Shown piece by piece: positions 39,775 through 48,611 of a DNA stretch of 64,000 nucleotides (positions are counted from its first letter, which is position 1; each line of letters begins with the position of its first letter). The notes under the pieces were generated by a model. That model was given only the letters and a program-made list of their open reading frames with translations. It was not told the origin of the DNA and did no database searches. The DNA is taken from NCBI RefSeq assembly GCF_009604455.1, contig NZ_WEGL01000003.1:806001-870000 (forward strand). Direction: 5' to 3'. The DNA comes from Streptomyces sp. RB17 (GTDB lineage: Bacteria; Actinomycetota; Actinomycetes; Streptomycetales; Streptomycetaceae). Both the position numbers and the translations under genes were made by a program.

Positions 39775-40674
39775 ATGCAGCGAGCAGCCCAGCGAGACGA
39801 CCGTGCCAAGCGAGGAATGCGTGGCAAGCGCCTGAGCCGTGTGCTTGTCTGCGCGGCAGCCGTGCCGGCGGTGCTGATCACCGCCGCCTGTTCGTCGGAC
39901 TCGGGCGATGCCAAGGGCAAGGGCTCCGACGGCGGCGCGCAGCAGTCCGCGGGTGGGAGCACCAAGCCCTCGGCGAGCGCGTCCCCGACCGTGCAGGCGG
40001 CCGCGTACACGAAGCTGCCCGATGCGTGCGCGGTGCTGTCGAAGAAGACCCTGACGGATCTCGTACCGAAGGACACGTCGGGCAAGAAGGGCAGTTCGGA
40101 CGATCCGTCGTCGCGTGCGTCGTGCTCGTGGAGCAGCCTGGACAACAACGGGGTGAAGGGCTCGCAGTTCCGGTGGCTGAACGTGTCCCTGCTCCGTTTC
40201 GACTCGGACAGCACGCGCGGTGCCGGTGACACGCAGGCCCACACGTACTTCGGGCAGCAGGTCAAGGACGCCGCGGCGGTGGCCGGCGCACAGAACGCCA
40301 AGGAGATTCCGCTGTCCGGCACGGGCGCGGAGGCGACGGCCGTGCGCTACGACCTGAAGAAGAAGGAAGGTCTGTTCAAGCAGCAGACGGTGGTCGCCCG
40401 GGTCGAGAACGTGGTGGTCACGCTCGACTTCAACGGCGCCGGTCTCGCGGGTGAGAAGACTCCGGACGCCGACGACCTGACGAAGGCCGCGGAGGGCGCG
40501 ATCAAGGAGGTGGTCGGGGCGGTGTCGTCCGCCAACGACGGCTCGTCGTCGGGGGGTTCCGCGACGTCGGCTCCGTCGAAGTCGGCTTCCCCCTCGAAGT
40601 CCGCCTCCACGTCCCCGTCCAAGTCGGCCTCTTCCACCGCTTCTCCGTCCAAGTCGGCCGCGGGGAAGGGCTGA
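39775..40674 (+). CDS. DUF3558-type lipoprotein (copy 2)
   Basis: Lipoprotein of 299 residues, paralogous to the preceding gene. A basic N-terminus (RAKRGMRGKRLSRVLVCAA) leads to the lipobox ITAAC. The DUF3558 core reads YTKLPDACAVLSKKTLTDLV, ASCSWSSLDNNGVK and VENVVVTLDFNGAGL. The last 60 residues are a Ser/Lys/Pro repeat tail (SKSASPSKSAS-like), not found in the first copy. I chose the ATG at 39775, which has AAGGA upstream, over ATG 39760. The tail may bind the cell wall or polyanions; that is inference. Confidence 0.85.
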   Translation: MQRAAQRDDRAKRGMRGKRLSRVLVCAAAVPAVLITAACSSDSGDAKGKGSDGGAQQSAGGSTKPSASASPTVQAAAYTKLPDACAVLSKKTLTDLVPKDTSGKKGSSDDPSSRASCSWSSLDNNGVKGSQFRWLNVSLLRFDSDSTRGAGDTQAHTYFGQQVKDAAAVAGAQNAKEIPLSGTGAEATAVRYDLKKKEGLFKQQTVVARVENVVVTLDFNGAGLAGEKTPDADDLTKAAEGAIKEVVGAVSSANDGSSSGGSATSAPSKSASPSKSASTSPSKSASSTASPSKSAAGKG

Positions 40675-40766
40675 CCCGGGGGCTGATGCCCTGACCGGTA
40701 CCACGTTCGCCGTTCGCGTGTGCCACCCTGTTGCGCGCAACAACTGGCAAGGGGAGGGGAGTACGC

Positions 40767-42023
40767 GTGGCCGCGCCACCGCAGCTGTCTCGGATGCACC
40801 GCGTTCTCATCGGCGTGGTCGTGAGCGGCGCCTTGATCATCGCCGGGATCGGCTTCGCCGGCTCCTATGCGGCCGTCCGGGCGCTGGCGTTCAAGAAGGG
40901 TTTCGGGAACTTCTCGTATGTGTTCCCGGTGGGCATCGACGCGGGCATCTGTGTCCTGTTGGCCCTGGACCTGCTTCTGACCTGGATCCGTATCCCCTTC
41001 CCGCTGCTGCGTCAGACGGCGTGGCTGCTGACGGCGGCGACGATCGCGTTCAACGGCGCGGCCGCCTGGCCGGACCCGCTGGGCGTCGGCATGCACGCGG
41101 TGATCCCGGTGCTGTTCGTGGTCGCGGTGGAGGCGGCCCGGCACGCGATCGGGCGGATCGCGGACATCACGGCGGACAAGCACATGGAGGGCGTCCGCCT
41201 GACCCGCTGGCTCCTCTCCCCCGTCCCCACCTTCCTCCTCTGGCGCCGTATGAAGCTGTGGGAGCTGCGTTCCTACGACCAGGTGATCAAGCTGGAGCAG
41301 GAACGTCTCGTCTACCAGGCCAGGCTCCGTTCCAGGTTCGGCCGCGCCTGGCGCCGGAAGGCTCCGGTGGAGTCCTTGATGCCGTTGAGGCTGGCGAGGT
41401 ACGGCGTGCCGTTGGTGGAGACGGCCGCGGCGGGGCTTGCGGCGGCGGGCATAGAGCCGACTCTGATACCTGCCGTGGCTTCGGGTGGTCGTCCCGCTGG
41501 GGCGGCGCTCGTCCCTCATCAGGCGGCACCTTCCGGCGAGCAGCGCCCGGAACTGACCGGCGAGAGCCCCGGGCGGCCGGGGAGCGTCGAGCCGGACGAG
41601 AGCCCCTGGTTCCAGACCCCGCGCCAGGTCGACTACCACGGCGGCTACGACCCCGCCTACGACCCGATGATGCAGGAACCCCAGTACGCTCCCGACGAGC
41701 AGTACGAGGAGTGGTACGAGGACCAGCAGCCGGCGGACTTCCAGCAGCCCTCTTCCGAGGAGACCGGCAGCTTCCCCATTCCGGTGGGCCCGAACCGCAC
41801 CCGGGAGCTGGGCGAGGGCGGTGGCCCCCCGGAGCCGGACGAGGAGGCCTACTACCAGGTCTTCCGCCAGTCGATCGACGGCAGCTACCCCACGCCCCGG
41901 GTCCTTGGCGACAACATCCAGGCGACGTTCGGGACGACGCTGAGCCCCAGCGAGCTGAAAGCCCTCGCGGAGCGCTTCCAGCAGCGCCACTCCGCGGAAC
42001 TCGAAGAAGACCACATCGCGTGA
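40767..42023 (+). CDS. DUF2637-domain membrane protein
   Basis: Protein of 418 residues. Four hydrophobic segments lie in the first 150 residues: VLIGVVVSGALIIAGIGFAG, SYVFPVGIDAGICVLLALDL, LLTAATIAFNGAAAWP and MHAVIPVLFVVAVEAARHAI. This matches DUF2637, a family often carried by actinobacterial spread (Spd-like) proteins. The cytoplasmic remainder is Glu/Pro/Gln-rich with a C-terminal helix SPSELKALAERFQQRHSAEL. The GTG start has GGGGAGGGGAG upstream. It follows two DUF3558 lipoproteins. No conjugation genes are nearby, so a mobile-element role is not supported here. Confidence 0.85.
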   Translation: MAAPPQLSRMHRVLIGVVVSGALIIAGIGFAGSYAAVRALAFKKGFGNFSYVFPVGIDAGICVLLALDLLLTWIRIPFPLLRQTAWLLTAATIAFNGAAAWPDPLGVGMHAVIPVLFVVAVEAARHAIGRIADITADKHMEGVRLTRWLLSPVPTFLLWRRMKLWELRSYDQVIKLEQERLVYQARLRSRFGRAWRRKAPVESLMPLRLARYGVPLVETAAAGLAAAGIEPTLIPAVASGGRPAGAALVPHQAAPSGEQRPELTGESPGRPGSVEPDESPWFQTPRQVDYHGGYDPAYDPMMQEPQYAPDEQYEEWYEDQQPADFQQPSSEETGSFPIPVGPNRTRELGEGGGPPEPDEEAYYQVFRQSIDGSYPTPRVLGDNIQATFGTTLSPSELKALAERFQQRHSAELEEDHIA

Positions 42024-42042
42024 CGCGCAGGAGGCCGTGACG

Positions 42043-42091
42043 CGTACGAGGAGGGGGCGCCCGGTGTCACCGGGCGCCCCCTCCTCGTACG
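42043..42091. terminator. Very long bidirectional hairpin terminator
   Basis: A perfect 24-bp-arm inverted repeat with a one-base centre, containing GGGGGCGCCCGGTG / CACCGGGCGCCCCC. It lies between the stop of the DUF2637 gene (42023) and the stop of lysS (42099) and would terminate both. Confidence 0.9.
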
Positions 42092-42098
42092 TCGCGGC

Positions 42099-43841
42099 CT
42101 ACTCCCCGAGCAGCCGCCGCACCCGCTCCTGCCCCACCGCGAGCAGCAGCGTGGGCAGGCGCGGCCCGGTGTCCCGCCCGACGAGCAGGTGGTAGAGCAG
42201 GGCGAAGAAGGACCGCTGAGCGGTCTTGATCTCGGGCGGCAGCTCCTTCGGGGTGGCGTCGGCCGGGAACCCGGCCTGCACCTTGGGCACGCCGTAGACG
42301 AGGTGGGTCAGTCCGTCGAGCGACCAGTGCTCGGCGAGTCCGTCGAGCAGCAGCCGTACGGACTGCTGGGAGGCCTCGTCGAGGGACTTCAGGAGCTCGG
42401 CGTCGGGCTCGTCGCGCACGATGGTCCGCTGGTCGGCGGAGACGTGCGTGTTGATCCAGGCCTCGGCCCTGTCGTACCGCGGCCGTGCCTCGTCGAGGGA
42501 CGCGAGCGGCCGCTCCGGGTCCAGCTCGGAGAGGATCCGCAGCGCCTGGTCCTCGTGGCCGGCGGTGATGTCGGCGACCGAGGCGAGCGTGCGGTACGGC
42601 AGCGGGCGCGGCGTCTTCGGCAGCTCACCGGCGGCCGTGCCGACCGCGCGGGTGTAGGCGGCGATGTCGGCCGGCAGGGCGGAGCCGTCGGCGACCTTTC
42701 CGGCGAGCTTGTCCCACTCGTCGTAGAGCCGCTGGATCTCCTGGTCGAAGGCGATCTTGAAGGACTGGTTGGGCCGGCGGCGGGCGTAGAGCCAGCGCAG
42801 GATCTGCGGCTCCATGATCTTCAGCGCGTCGGCGGGGGTCGGGACCCCGCCGCGCGAGGAGGACATCTTCGCCATGCCGCTGATGCCCACGAAGGCGTAC
42901 ATGGGTCCGATGGGCTGCTTGCCGTCGAAGATGCCGACGATCTGGCCACCGACCTGGAAGGAGGAGCCCGGCGAGGAGTGGTCGACGCCGCTCGGTTCGA
43001 AGACGACGCCCTCGTAGGCCCAGCGCATCGGCCAGTCGACCTTCCAGACCAGCTTGCCGCGGTTGAACTCGCTGAGCCGGACGGTCTCGGTGAAGCCGCA
43101 CGCGGTGCAGGTGTAGGCCAGCTCGGTGGTGTCGTCGTCGTACGAGGTGACGGTCGTCAGGTCCTTCTCGCAGCTGCCGCAGTACGGCTTGTACGGGAAG
43201 TACCCGGCGGAGCCGGAGCTGCCGTCGTCCTCGGACGCGGCGCCCGAGCCCTCCTCGGCCTCCAGCTCGGCCTCGTCGACGGCCTTCTGCTGCTGCTTCT
43301 TCGGGGCCTTCTTCGTGCGGTACTGGGCGAGGATCGCGTCGATGTCGCCGCGGTGCTTCATGGCGTGCAGGATCTGCTCGCGGTAGGCGCCGGAGGTGTA
43401 CTGCGCGGTCTGGCTGATGCCGTCGAACTCGACGCCCAGCTCGGCGAGCGAGGCGATCATGGCGGCCTTGAAGTGCTCGGCCCAGTTCGGGTACGACGAT
43501 CCGCGCGGCGCCGGCACGGAGGTGAGCGGCTTGCCGATGTGCTCGGTCCAGCCGTCCTCGTCGACCCCGGCGATGCCCTTGGGCACCTTGCGGTAGCGGT
43601 CGTAGTCGTCCCAGGAGATCAGGTGCCGGACCTGGAATCCGCGGCGGCGGATCTCGTCGGCGACGAGGTGCGGGGTCATGACCTCGCGCAGGTTGCCGAG
43701 GTGGATCGGGCCCGACGGCGAGAGTCCGGACGCGACGACGACCGGTTTGCCCGGGGCCCGGCGCTCCGACTCCTCGATGACCTCATCCGCGAAACGGGAG
43801 ACCCAGTCGGTGGTCTCGGTGCTCTGAGCCACGATCGGCAC
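42099..43841 (-). CDS. lysS: Lysyl-tRNA synthetase, class I
   Basis: Class I (archaeal-type) lysine-tRNA ligase of 580 residues, which charges tRNA-Lys in the cytoplasm. The HIGH-type motif is GPIHLGN (HLGN at 47-50), and the KMSKS-type loop is AKMSSSRGG at 325-329. Two CxxC pairs at 221/224 and 245/248 fit a zinc ribbon. A Lys/Glu/Ala/Ser-rich low-complexity insert at about 175-212 is unlike compact homologues and is probably a disordered loop. It is divergent from argS and separated from it by about 150 bp. Confidence 0.96.
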   Translation of the reverse strand: MPIVAQSTETTDWVSRFADEVIEESERRAPGKPVVVASGLSPSGPIHLGNLREVMTPHLVADEIRRRGFQVRHLISWDDYDRYRKVPKGIAGVDEDGWTEHIGKPLTSVPAPRGSSYPNWAEHFKAAMIASLAELGVEFDGISQTAQYTSGAYREQILHAMKHRGDIDAILAQYRTKKAPKKQQQKAVDEAELEAEEGSGAASEDDGSSGSAGYFPYKPYCGSCEKDLTTVTSYDDDTTELAYTCTACGFTETVRLSEFNRGKLVWKVDWPMRWAYEGVVFEPSGVDHSSPGSSFQVGGQIVGIFDGKQPIGPMYAFVGISGMAKMSSSRGGVPTPADALKIMEPQILRWLYARRRPNQSFKIAFDQEIQRLYDEWDKLAGKVADGSALPADIAAYTRAVGTAAGELPKTPRPLPYRTLASVADITAGHEDQALRILSELDPERPLASLDEARPRYDRAEAWINTHVSADQRTIVRDEPDAELLKSLDEASQQSVRLLLDGLAEHWSLDGLTHLVYGVPKVQAGFPADATPKELPPEIKTAQRSFFALLYHLLVGRDTGPRLPTLLLAVGQERVRRLLGE

Positions 43842-43850
43842 GTCCTTCTT

Positions 43851-43892
43851 TCTGAACGGGGTGGCACTCCGTCTGATCGGGGTGACACTCCA
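43851..43892. repeat. Two tandem 21-bp units upstream of lysS
   Basis: Two 21-bp units (43851-43871 and 43872-43892) differ at a few bases and share the core GGGGTGRCACTCC. They lie in the lysS leader/promoter region facing argS, so they may be protein-binding half-sites or a simple duplication. Confidence 0.5.
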
Positions 43893-43990
43893 TTCTCACA
43901 GACCGGGATGCGACGGCGAAAACGGCTTTACCTGCCGTGGGATACTGGCTGGGTCTATCCATCCCCACGAGGAGAACGGCACCCATTCCT

Positions 43991-45769
43991 ATGGCCTCGG
44001 TCACGTCCCTCAACGACAACGTCCAGCAGCACCTCGCGTCCGCCCTCTCGGCCACCCTGCCGGAGGCCGCCGGCGCGGACCCGCTGCTGCGACGAAGCGA
44101 CCGGGCCGACTTCCAGGCCAACGGGATCCTTGCGCTGGCCAAGAAGGCGAAGGCGAACCCGAGGGAGCTGGCGACGCGGGTCGTCTCCCAGGTGGTGACG
44201 GGTGACGAGCTGATCAAGGACGTCGAGGTCTCGGGCCCCGGCTTCCTGAACATCACGATCGCGGACCGGGCGATCACCGCGAACCTGGCCGCGCGGTACG
44301 CGGACGAGACGGGCCGCCTCGGCGTGCCGACCGCCGAGCGGCCGGGCACGACGGTGATCGACTACGCGCAGCCGAACGTGGCGAAGGAGATGCACGTAGG
44401 TCATCTGCGGTCGGCGGTGATCGGCGACTCGGTGGTCCAGCTCCTGGAGTTCACCGGCGAGAACGTGATCCGCCGCCACCACATCGGCGACTGGGGCACT
44501 CAGTTCGGCATGCTCATCCAGTACCTGGACGAGCACCCGCACGAGCTGGACCACAAGGCGTCCACCGAGGACACGGCGGCTTCGGGCGAGGAGGCGATGT
44601 CGAACCTCGACCGCCTCTACAAGGCCGCGCGGAAGCTGTTCGACTCCGACGAGGAGTTCAAGACGCGGGCCCGCCGCCGGGTGGTCGACCTCCAGGCCGG
44701 CGATCCGCGCACCCTGGCCACGTGGCAGAAGTTCGTGGACGAGTCGAAGATCTACTTCTTCTCCGTCTTCGAGAAGCTGGACATGGAGATCAGCGACCCC
44801 GACATCGTCGGCGAGTCCGGCTACAACGACATGCTGGCCGAGACGTGCCGGTCGCTGGAGGAGTCGGGGGTGGCCGTCCGCTCGGAGGGCGCCCTGTGCG
44901 TGTTCTTCGACGACATCAAGGGCCCGGACGGCAACCCGGTCCCGCTGATCGTCCAGAAGTCGGACGGCGGCTACGGCTACGCGGCGACGGACCTGTCCGC
45001 GATCCGTGACCGCGTCTTCAGCCTGAAGGCGAACACCCTGCTCTACGTGGTGGACGCCCGCCAGGCCCTGCACTTCAAGATGGTCTTCGAGACGGCGCGG
45101 CGGGCCGGCTGGCTGAACGAGGACGTCACCGCCTTCCAGCTGGCCTTCGGCACGGTCCTCGGCAAGGACGGCAAGCCGTTCAAGACGCGTGAGGGCGAGA
45201 CGGTCCGCCTGGTCGACCTCCTCGACGAGGCGATCGACCGCGCCTCGGCCGTCGTACGGGAGAAGGCCCAGGACCTGTCCGAGGAGGAGATCGCCGAGCG
45301 GGGTGCCCAGGTGGGCATCGGCGCGGTGAAGTACGCGGACCTGTCGACGTCGGCGAACCGGGACTACAAGTTCGACCTGGACCAGATGGTGTCCCTGAAC
45401 GGTGACACGTCCGTCTACCTCCAGTACGCCTACGCCCGGATCCAGTCCATCCTCCGCAAGGCCGGCGAGACCCGCCCGGCCGCGCACCCGGAGCTGGAAC
45501 TGTCCGACGCCGAGCGCGCCCTCGGGCTGCACGTCGACGCCTTCGCGGCGACGGTGGCGGAGGCGGCCGGCGAGTACGCCCCGCACAAGCTGACGGCGTA
45601 CCTGTACCAGCTGGCGTCCCTGTACACGTCCTTCTACGACAAGTGCCCGGTCCTGAAGGCCGAGACGCCGCAGCAGGTGGAGAACCGCCTCTTCCTGTGC
45701 GACATCACGGCCCGCACTCTGCACCGGGGCATGGCCCTGCTGGGCATCCGGACGCCGGAAAAGCTCTGA
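43991..45769 (+). CDS. argS: Arginyl-tRNA synthetase
   Basis: Class I arginine-tRNA ligase of 592 residues. The N-terminal Add-1 domain (MASVTSLNDNVQQHL) is followed by YAQPNVAKEMHVGHLRSAVI with the HIGH motif HVGH at 135-138. The anticodon-binding DALR domain contains DTSVYLQYAYARIQSILRKA and ends with CDITARTLHRGMALLGIRTP, the usual end of ArgS. The ATG at 43991 matches the normal length, though GAGGAG lies rather far (about 18 bases) upstream. Divergent from lysS. The last 65 bases overlap the C-terminal tail of the converging WYL regulator. Confidence 0.96.
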   Translation: MASVTSLNDNVQQHLASALSATLPEAAGADPLLRRSDRADFQANGILALAKKAKANPRELATRVVSQVVTGDELIKDVEVSGPGFLNITIADRAITANLAARYADETGRLGVPTAERPGTTVIDYAQPNVAKEMHVGHLRSAVIGDSVVQLLEFTGENVIRRHHIGDWGTQFGMLIQYLDEHPHELDHKASTEDTAASGEEAMSNLDRLYKAARKLFDSDEEFKTRARRRVVDLQAGDPRTLATWQKFVDESKIYFFSVFEKLDMEISDPDIVGESGYNDMLAETCRSLEESGVAVRSEGALCVFFDDIKGPDGNPVPLIVQKSDGGYGYAATDLSAIRDRVFSLKANTLLYVVDARQALHFKMVFETARRAGWLNEDVTAFQLAFGTVLGKDGKPFKTREGETVRLVDLLDEAIDRASAVVREKAQDLSEEEIAERGAQVGIGAVKYADLSTSANRDYKFDLDQMVSLNGDTSVYLQYAYARIQSILRKAGETRPAAHPELELSDAERALGLHVDAFAATVAEAAGEYAPHKLTAYLYQLASLYTSFYDKCPVLKAETPQQVENRLFLCDITARTLHRGMALLGIRTPEKL

Positions 45770-46745
45770 CGCACGCCTTCCGGGTCTGTCCCTGGGCAGC
45801 GTTTTCCTCGGCAAGCCGGCGCGCATGGCGCTCCAGGGCCTGTCGTACCGAGTCCGGCTGGAGGACTCGGAGGGGTGAGCCCAGGGTGAGGAGGTAGCGG
45901 GCGAGGCCGTCCGGGTCGGGGCCGCCGATGTCGATGACGGTGGCATCGGGGCCGTCGGGGCGGTGGGTGCCGATCGTGGCGGGGACGAGTCGGAGTGCCT
46001 CCCGCATGGGCAGCGGGAGGCGGATGGTCGCGGACAGGGGATAGGGGCCGTTCGCGATGTTGCGGGAGACCAGCTGGGCGGGGTCCGGCGGGTCGGTGAG
46101 GTCGGCGGGGTGGCCGGTCGGCTGGAAGCGGTCGATACGGTCGGCGCGGAAGGTGCGCCACTGGCCCCGGGCCACGTCCCGCGCGACGACGTACCAGCGC
46201 CGGGCGGCATGGACGAGTCGGTAGGGGTCGACGTCCCGGACCGTGGTCCTGCCCTCCCCGTCGGTGTACGACAGCCGGGCGCGCTCGCGACGCCGGCACG
46301 CCACGGCCAGTTCCAGCAGCAGGCCCGGTCGCATCTGCGGTCCGTCGGGGCCGGGCAGGCGTACGAAGGCGTCGTCCAGGTCGCCGAGGCGGTCCGCGAT
46401 GTGCCTGGGCAGCACCTGACGCAGCTTCAGCAGCGCCGAGAGGGCCGCCTGGTCGCCGCCGAGCGCGTCGCTCAGCGCGGCCTCGCGCAGGCCGACCGCC
46501 ACGGCCAGCGCCTCCTCGTCGTCGAGGATCAGCGGCGGAACGCGGGAACCTGCGCGGAGGCGGTAACCGCCCCAGGGGCCGGCCTCCGAGTCGACGGAGT
46601 AGCCGAGGTCCCGGAGCCTCGCTATGTCCCGGCGGACCGTACGGTCGGTGACCTCCATGCGCTCCGCCAGTTCGGTGCAGGTCCAGGAGGGACGGGAGGA
46701 CAGCAGGGACAGCAGGCGGAGGAGGCGGGCGGAGGAGCTGAGCAC
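45705..46745 (-). CDS. YafY-type HTH/WYL-domain transcriptional regulator
   Basis: Protein of 346 residues. The N-terminal winged HTH reads ARLLRLLSLLSSRPSWTCTE, then DRTVRRDIARLRDLGYSVDS and GYRLRAGSRVPPLILDDEEA. The WYL domain (about 145-225) contains RDVDPYRLVHAARRWYVVAR, and a WCX-like C-terminal domain follows. WYL regulators sense nucleotides or other ligands and usually repress a neighbour. It is divergent from a VOC-family gene across a perfect palindrome, the likely operator. The C-terminal tail, Cys/Pro/Gly-rich, runs into the argS 3' end. Confidence 0.92.
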   Translation of the reverse strand: MLSSSARLLRLLSLLSSRPSWTCTELAERMEVTDRTVRRDIARLRDLGYSVDSEAGPWGGYRLRAGSRVPPLILDDEEALAVAVGLREAALSDALGGDQAALSALLKLRQVLPRHIADRLGDLDDAFVRLPGPDGPQMRPGLLLELAVACRRRERARLSYTDGEGRTTVRDVDPYRLVHAARRWYVVARDVARGQWRTFRADRIDRFQPTGHPADLTDPPDPAQLVSRNIANGPYPLSATIRLPLPMREALRLVPATIGTHRPDGPDATVIDIGGPDPDGLARYLLTLGSPLRVLQPDSVRQALERHARRLAEENAAQGQTRKACVRAFPASGCPAGPCPGAECGP

Positions 46746-46770
46746 GGCGGGAAGTCTGGCACAGGATCGA

Positions 46771-46801
46771 CATGACCAGGACCGGAACTGTCCTGGTCAT
46801 G
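46771..46801. promoter_or_regulatory. Perfect 12-bp-arm operator between WYL regulator and VOC gene
   Basis: CATGACCAGGAC and GTCCTGGTCATG are perfect arms around the 7-base centre CGGAACT, in the 72-bp gap between the divergent WYL regulator (46745) and VOC gene (46818). This should be the regulator's binding site and probably blocks both promoters. Confidence 0.75.
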
Positions 46802-46817
46802 CCCTAGCGTCCTCCTC

Positions 46818-47204
46818 ATGACCACAGAGACCTCGTCCACACCTGCGTTCCGCTACGCCGCCGTCACCTTCGACTGCTCCGACCCCGCCGAAATGGCCCG
46901 CTTCTACGGCGAGTTGCTCGGCATGTCCGTCCTCTTCTCCAGCGACGACTTCGTCTTCCTCGGCAAGGAGGGCTCGACCGGCCTCGGCTTCAACCGCCTC
47001 GCCGACTACCGCCGGCCCACCTGGCCGGACCCGGCCCAGGAGAAGCAGGCGCACATCGAGCTGGGCGTGGACGACCTGGACGCCGCCGAGAAGCGGTTGC
47101 TCGAACTGGGCGCGGACAAACCCGAGTTCCAGCCGGGCGGGGAGCGGTGGCGGGTGCTGCTCGATCCTGCCGGGCACCCGTTCTGCATCACGACACTGGT
47201 TTGA
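46818..47204 (+). CDS. VOC-family (glyoxalase/bleomycin resistance-like) protein
   Basis: Protein of 128 residues with two beta-alpha-beta-beta-beta units. FRYAAVTFDCSDPAEMARFY starts the first unit, and HIELGVDDLDAAEKRLLELG the second. It ends with RVLLDPAGHPFCITTLV, the common C-terminal signature of this branch. Candidate metal ligands are the His in AHIEL and residues in the final strand. Members may be lyases, dioxygenases or drug-binding proteins. Its expression is probably controlled by the adjacent WYL regulator. The substrate is unknown. Confidence 0.88.
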   Translation: MTTETSSTPAFRYAAVTFDCSDPAEMARFYGELLGMSVLFSSDDFVFLGKEGSTGLGFNRLADYRRPTWPDPAQEKQAHIELGVDDLDAAEKRLLELGADKPEFQPGGERWRVLLDPAGHPFCITTLV

Positions 47205-47314
47205 CACGAGGGCTCTGTGAGTGTCCGCCCCGTCACGTTGGCTGCTCTCCCCTCCCCTCCCAAGTGACCGTTGGGCCGCTCGTCAACGCCGGGAGAGCAG
47301 AACGCCGGCTCCGG

Positions 47315-48469
47315 TCAGTTGTTGATGAGGGTGTCGTGAACGGGATCGCGGCGTGCTCGGCGTCCCCGGCGGTCGCCGCGTGGTGTTCGTTGGGGCCACA
47401 GCAGCACGTACGCCGCCGCGCCGATGCAGAACGCCAGGCGGACGAAGCCCCGGGTGGAGGCCGACGGGATCACCAGCGCGCTGCCGTAGAGGGAGATCAG
47501 CGCGATCCAGCTGACCCACGGGACCAGGCGGCGTTGGCCGATGGAGTCCCAGAGCAGGGTGCCCAGGAGGACCGAGGCGTTGTAGTAGGTGTACACGCTG
47601 GGGTCGAGGAGGATGCGGGCGTCGGCCGCCAGGAAGACCACCGCCGGCCAGCGGCCCCGTCGTACCGCCAGGGCGCCCAGGCCCATGCCGAGCGCCATCT
47701 GGGCGGGGCGGTCCCACCAGGGGGTCGCGGGGTCGTCCACGCCGAACCAGCGCAGGGAGGACGCGGGTTGGTTGGGGATGGTGAAGCGGGCCGCGTGCAG
47801 GGTTTCCAGGTGGGTCAGGTAGAAGGGGAGCCAGGCTGCCGCCACCAGGGCCACGGTCCAGGTGGCGGAGCGCAGGCGGGACGGGCGGGGCAGGGCGAGC
47901 AGCAGCGGCAGGAAGCCGACCGCCCAGGGTTTGGAGTCGACCGCCAGGGCCAGGAAGACGCCCACCGCCGTCGCCTTGCCCCGGACCAGTGCGCGGACCG
48001 CGAGCGTGGTGAAGAACAGGGCCAGGACGTCGTCGAGGTGGGCGAAGCGGACCGCGACCTCGACCCACATGGGGATGAAGGCCGCCCCGGCGACCAGGAC
48101 GCGTTGCTGGAGGCGTCTGTGGTTGACGCCTGTGCCGAGGTAGTGGTCGGCGGCGGCGCGGCCGATGAGGACGAGCATGTACAGGCCGAGGCCCGACATG
48201 AACGCGTCGGCCAGCTTCTCACCCAGGTCGGGCGGGAAGGGGGCGAAGAGTCCGGCGACCAGGAAGCTGACGGGGCCGATCTGCAGCTGGGGGTGGTTGG
48301 CGTAGAGGGCGAGGCCGCCACCGGAGGCCTGGCCGAAGAGCAGCTGTTCGCCCTGGCGCAGATAGTGCCAGGACACGGCCGCGTGGCGCTCGGCCACCGC
48401 GAACCAGACGGCCGTCCACAGGGTGAGCAGCACGATGTGCCACCGCACCGGGTAACGCCCGATCCGCAC
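47315..48469 (-). CDS. Polytopic membrane protein, GT87/mannosyltransferase-like
   Basis: Membrane protein of 384 residues with about ten hydrophobic segments and several Arg-rich cytoplasmic loops. VRFAHLDDVLALFFTTLAVR contains a His-Leu-Asp-Asp site at a membrane edge, and FLALAVDSKPWAVGFLPLLL follows. This resembles GT-C-fold polyprenyl-phosphomannose-dependent enzymes (GT87 type), in which an acidic pair near the first outer loop is catalytic. It ends in a basic tail. It probably modifies a lipid-linked sugar or protein at the outer membrane face. The call as a glycosyltransferase is moderate. Confidence 0.7.
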   Translation of the reverse strand: MRIGRYPVRWHIVLLTLWTAVWFAVAERHAAVSWHYLRQGEQLLFGQASGGGLALYANHPQLQIGPVSFLVAGLFAPFPPDLGEKLADAFMSGLGLYMLVLIGRAAADHYLGTGVNHRRLQQRVLVAGAAFIPMWVEVAVRFAHLDDVLALFFTTLAVRALVRGKATAVGVFLALAVDSKPWAVGFLPLLLALPRPSRLRSATWTVALVAAAWLPFYLTHLETLHAARFTIPNQPASSLRWFGVDDPATPWWDRPAQMALGMGLGALAVRRGRWPAVVFLAADARILLDPSVYTYYNASVLLGTLLWDSIGQRRLVPWVSWIALISLYGSALVIPSASTRGFVRLAFCIGAAAYVLLWPQRTPRGDRRGRRARRDPVHDTLINN

Positions 48470-48611
48470 GTTCCTCCGTCCTTCCCGTCACGCCGGTCAC
48501 CGTGTCCACGCCCATCACAACACCATCCGGTAAGAGCGGCTGCGGGCCCCCTGGGTTCATCGCAGACGCAGCTCAACGGCGTTGTCAGTGGCGGGCCTTA
48601 CAGTCACGGGC

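Noticed and set aside
40767..42023. Mobile or conjugative element suggested by the DUF2637 (spread-like) protein.
   Set aside because: No TraB/FtsK-type transfer protein, integrase, replication initiator or attachment-site tRNA lies nearby, and the flanking genes are housekeeping.
43955..46210. A 751-residue minus-strand open frame across argS.
   Set aside because: It is a low-complexity shadow of argS and of the WYL regulator, with no recognisable motif.
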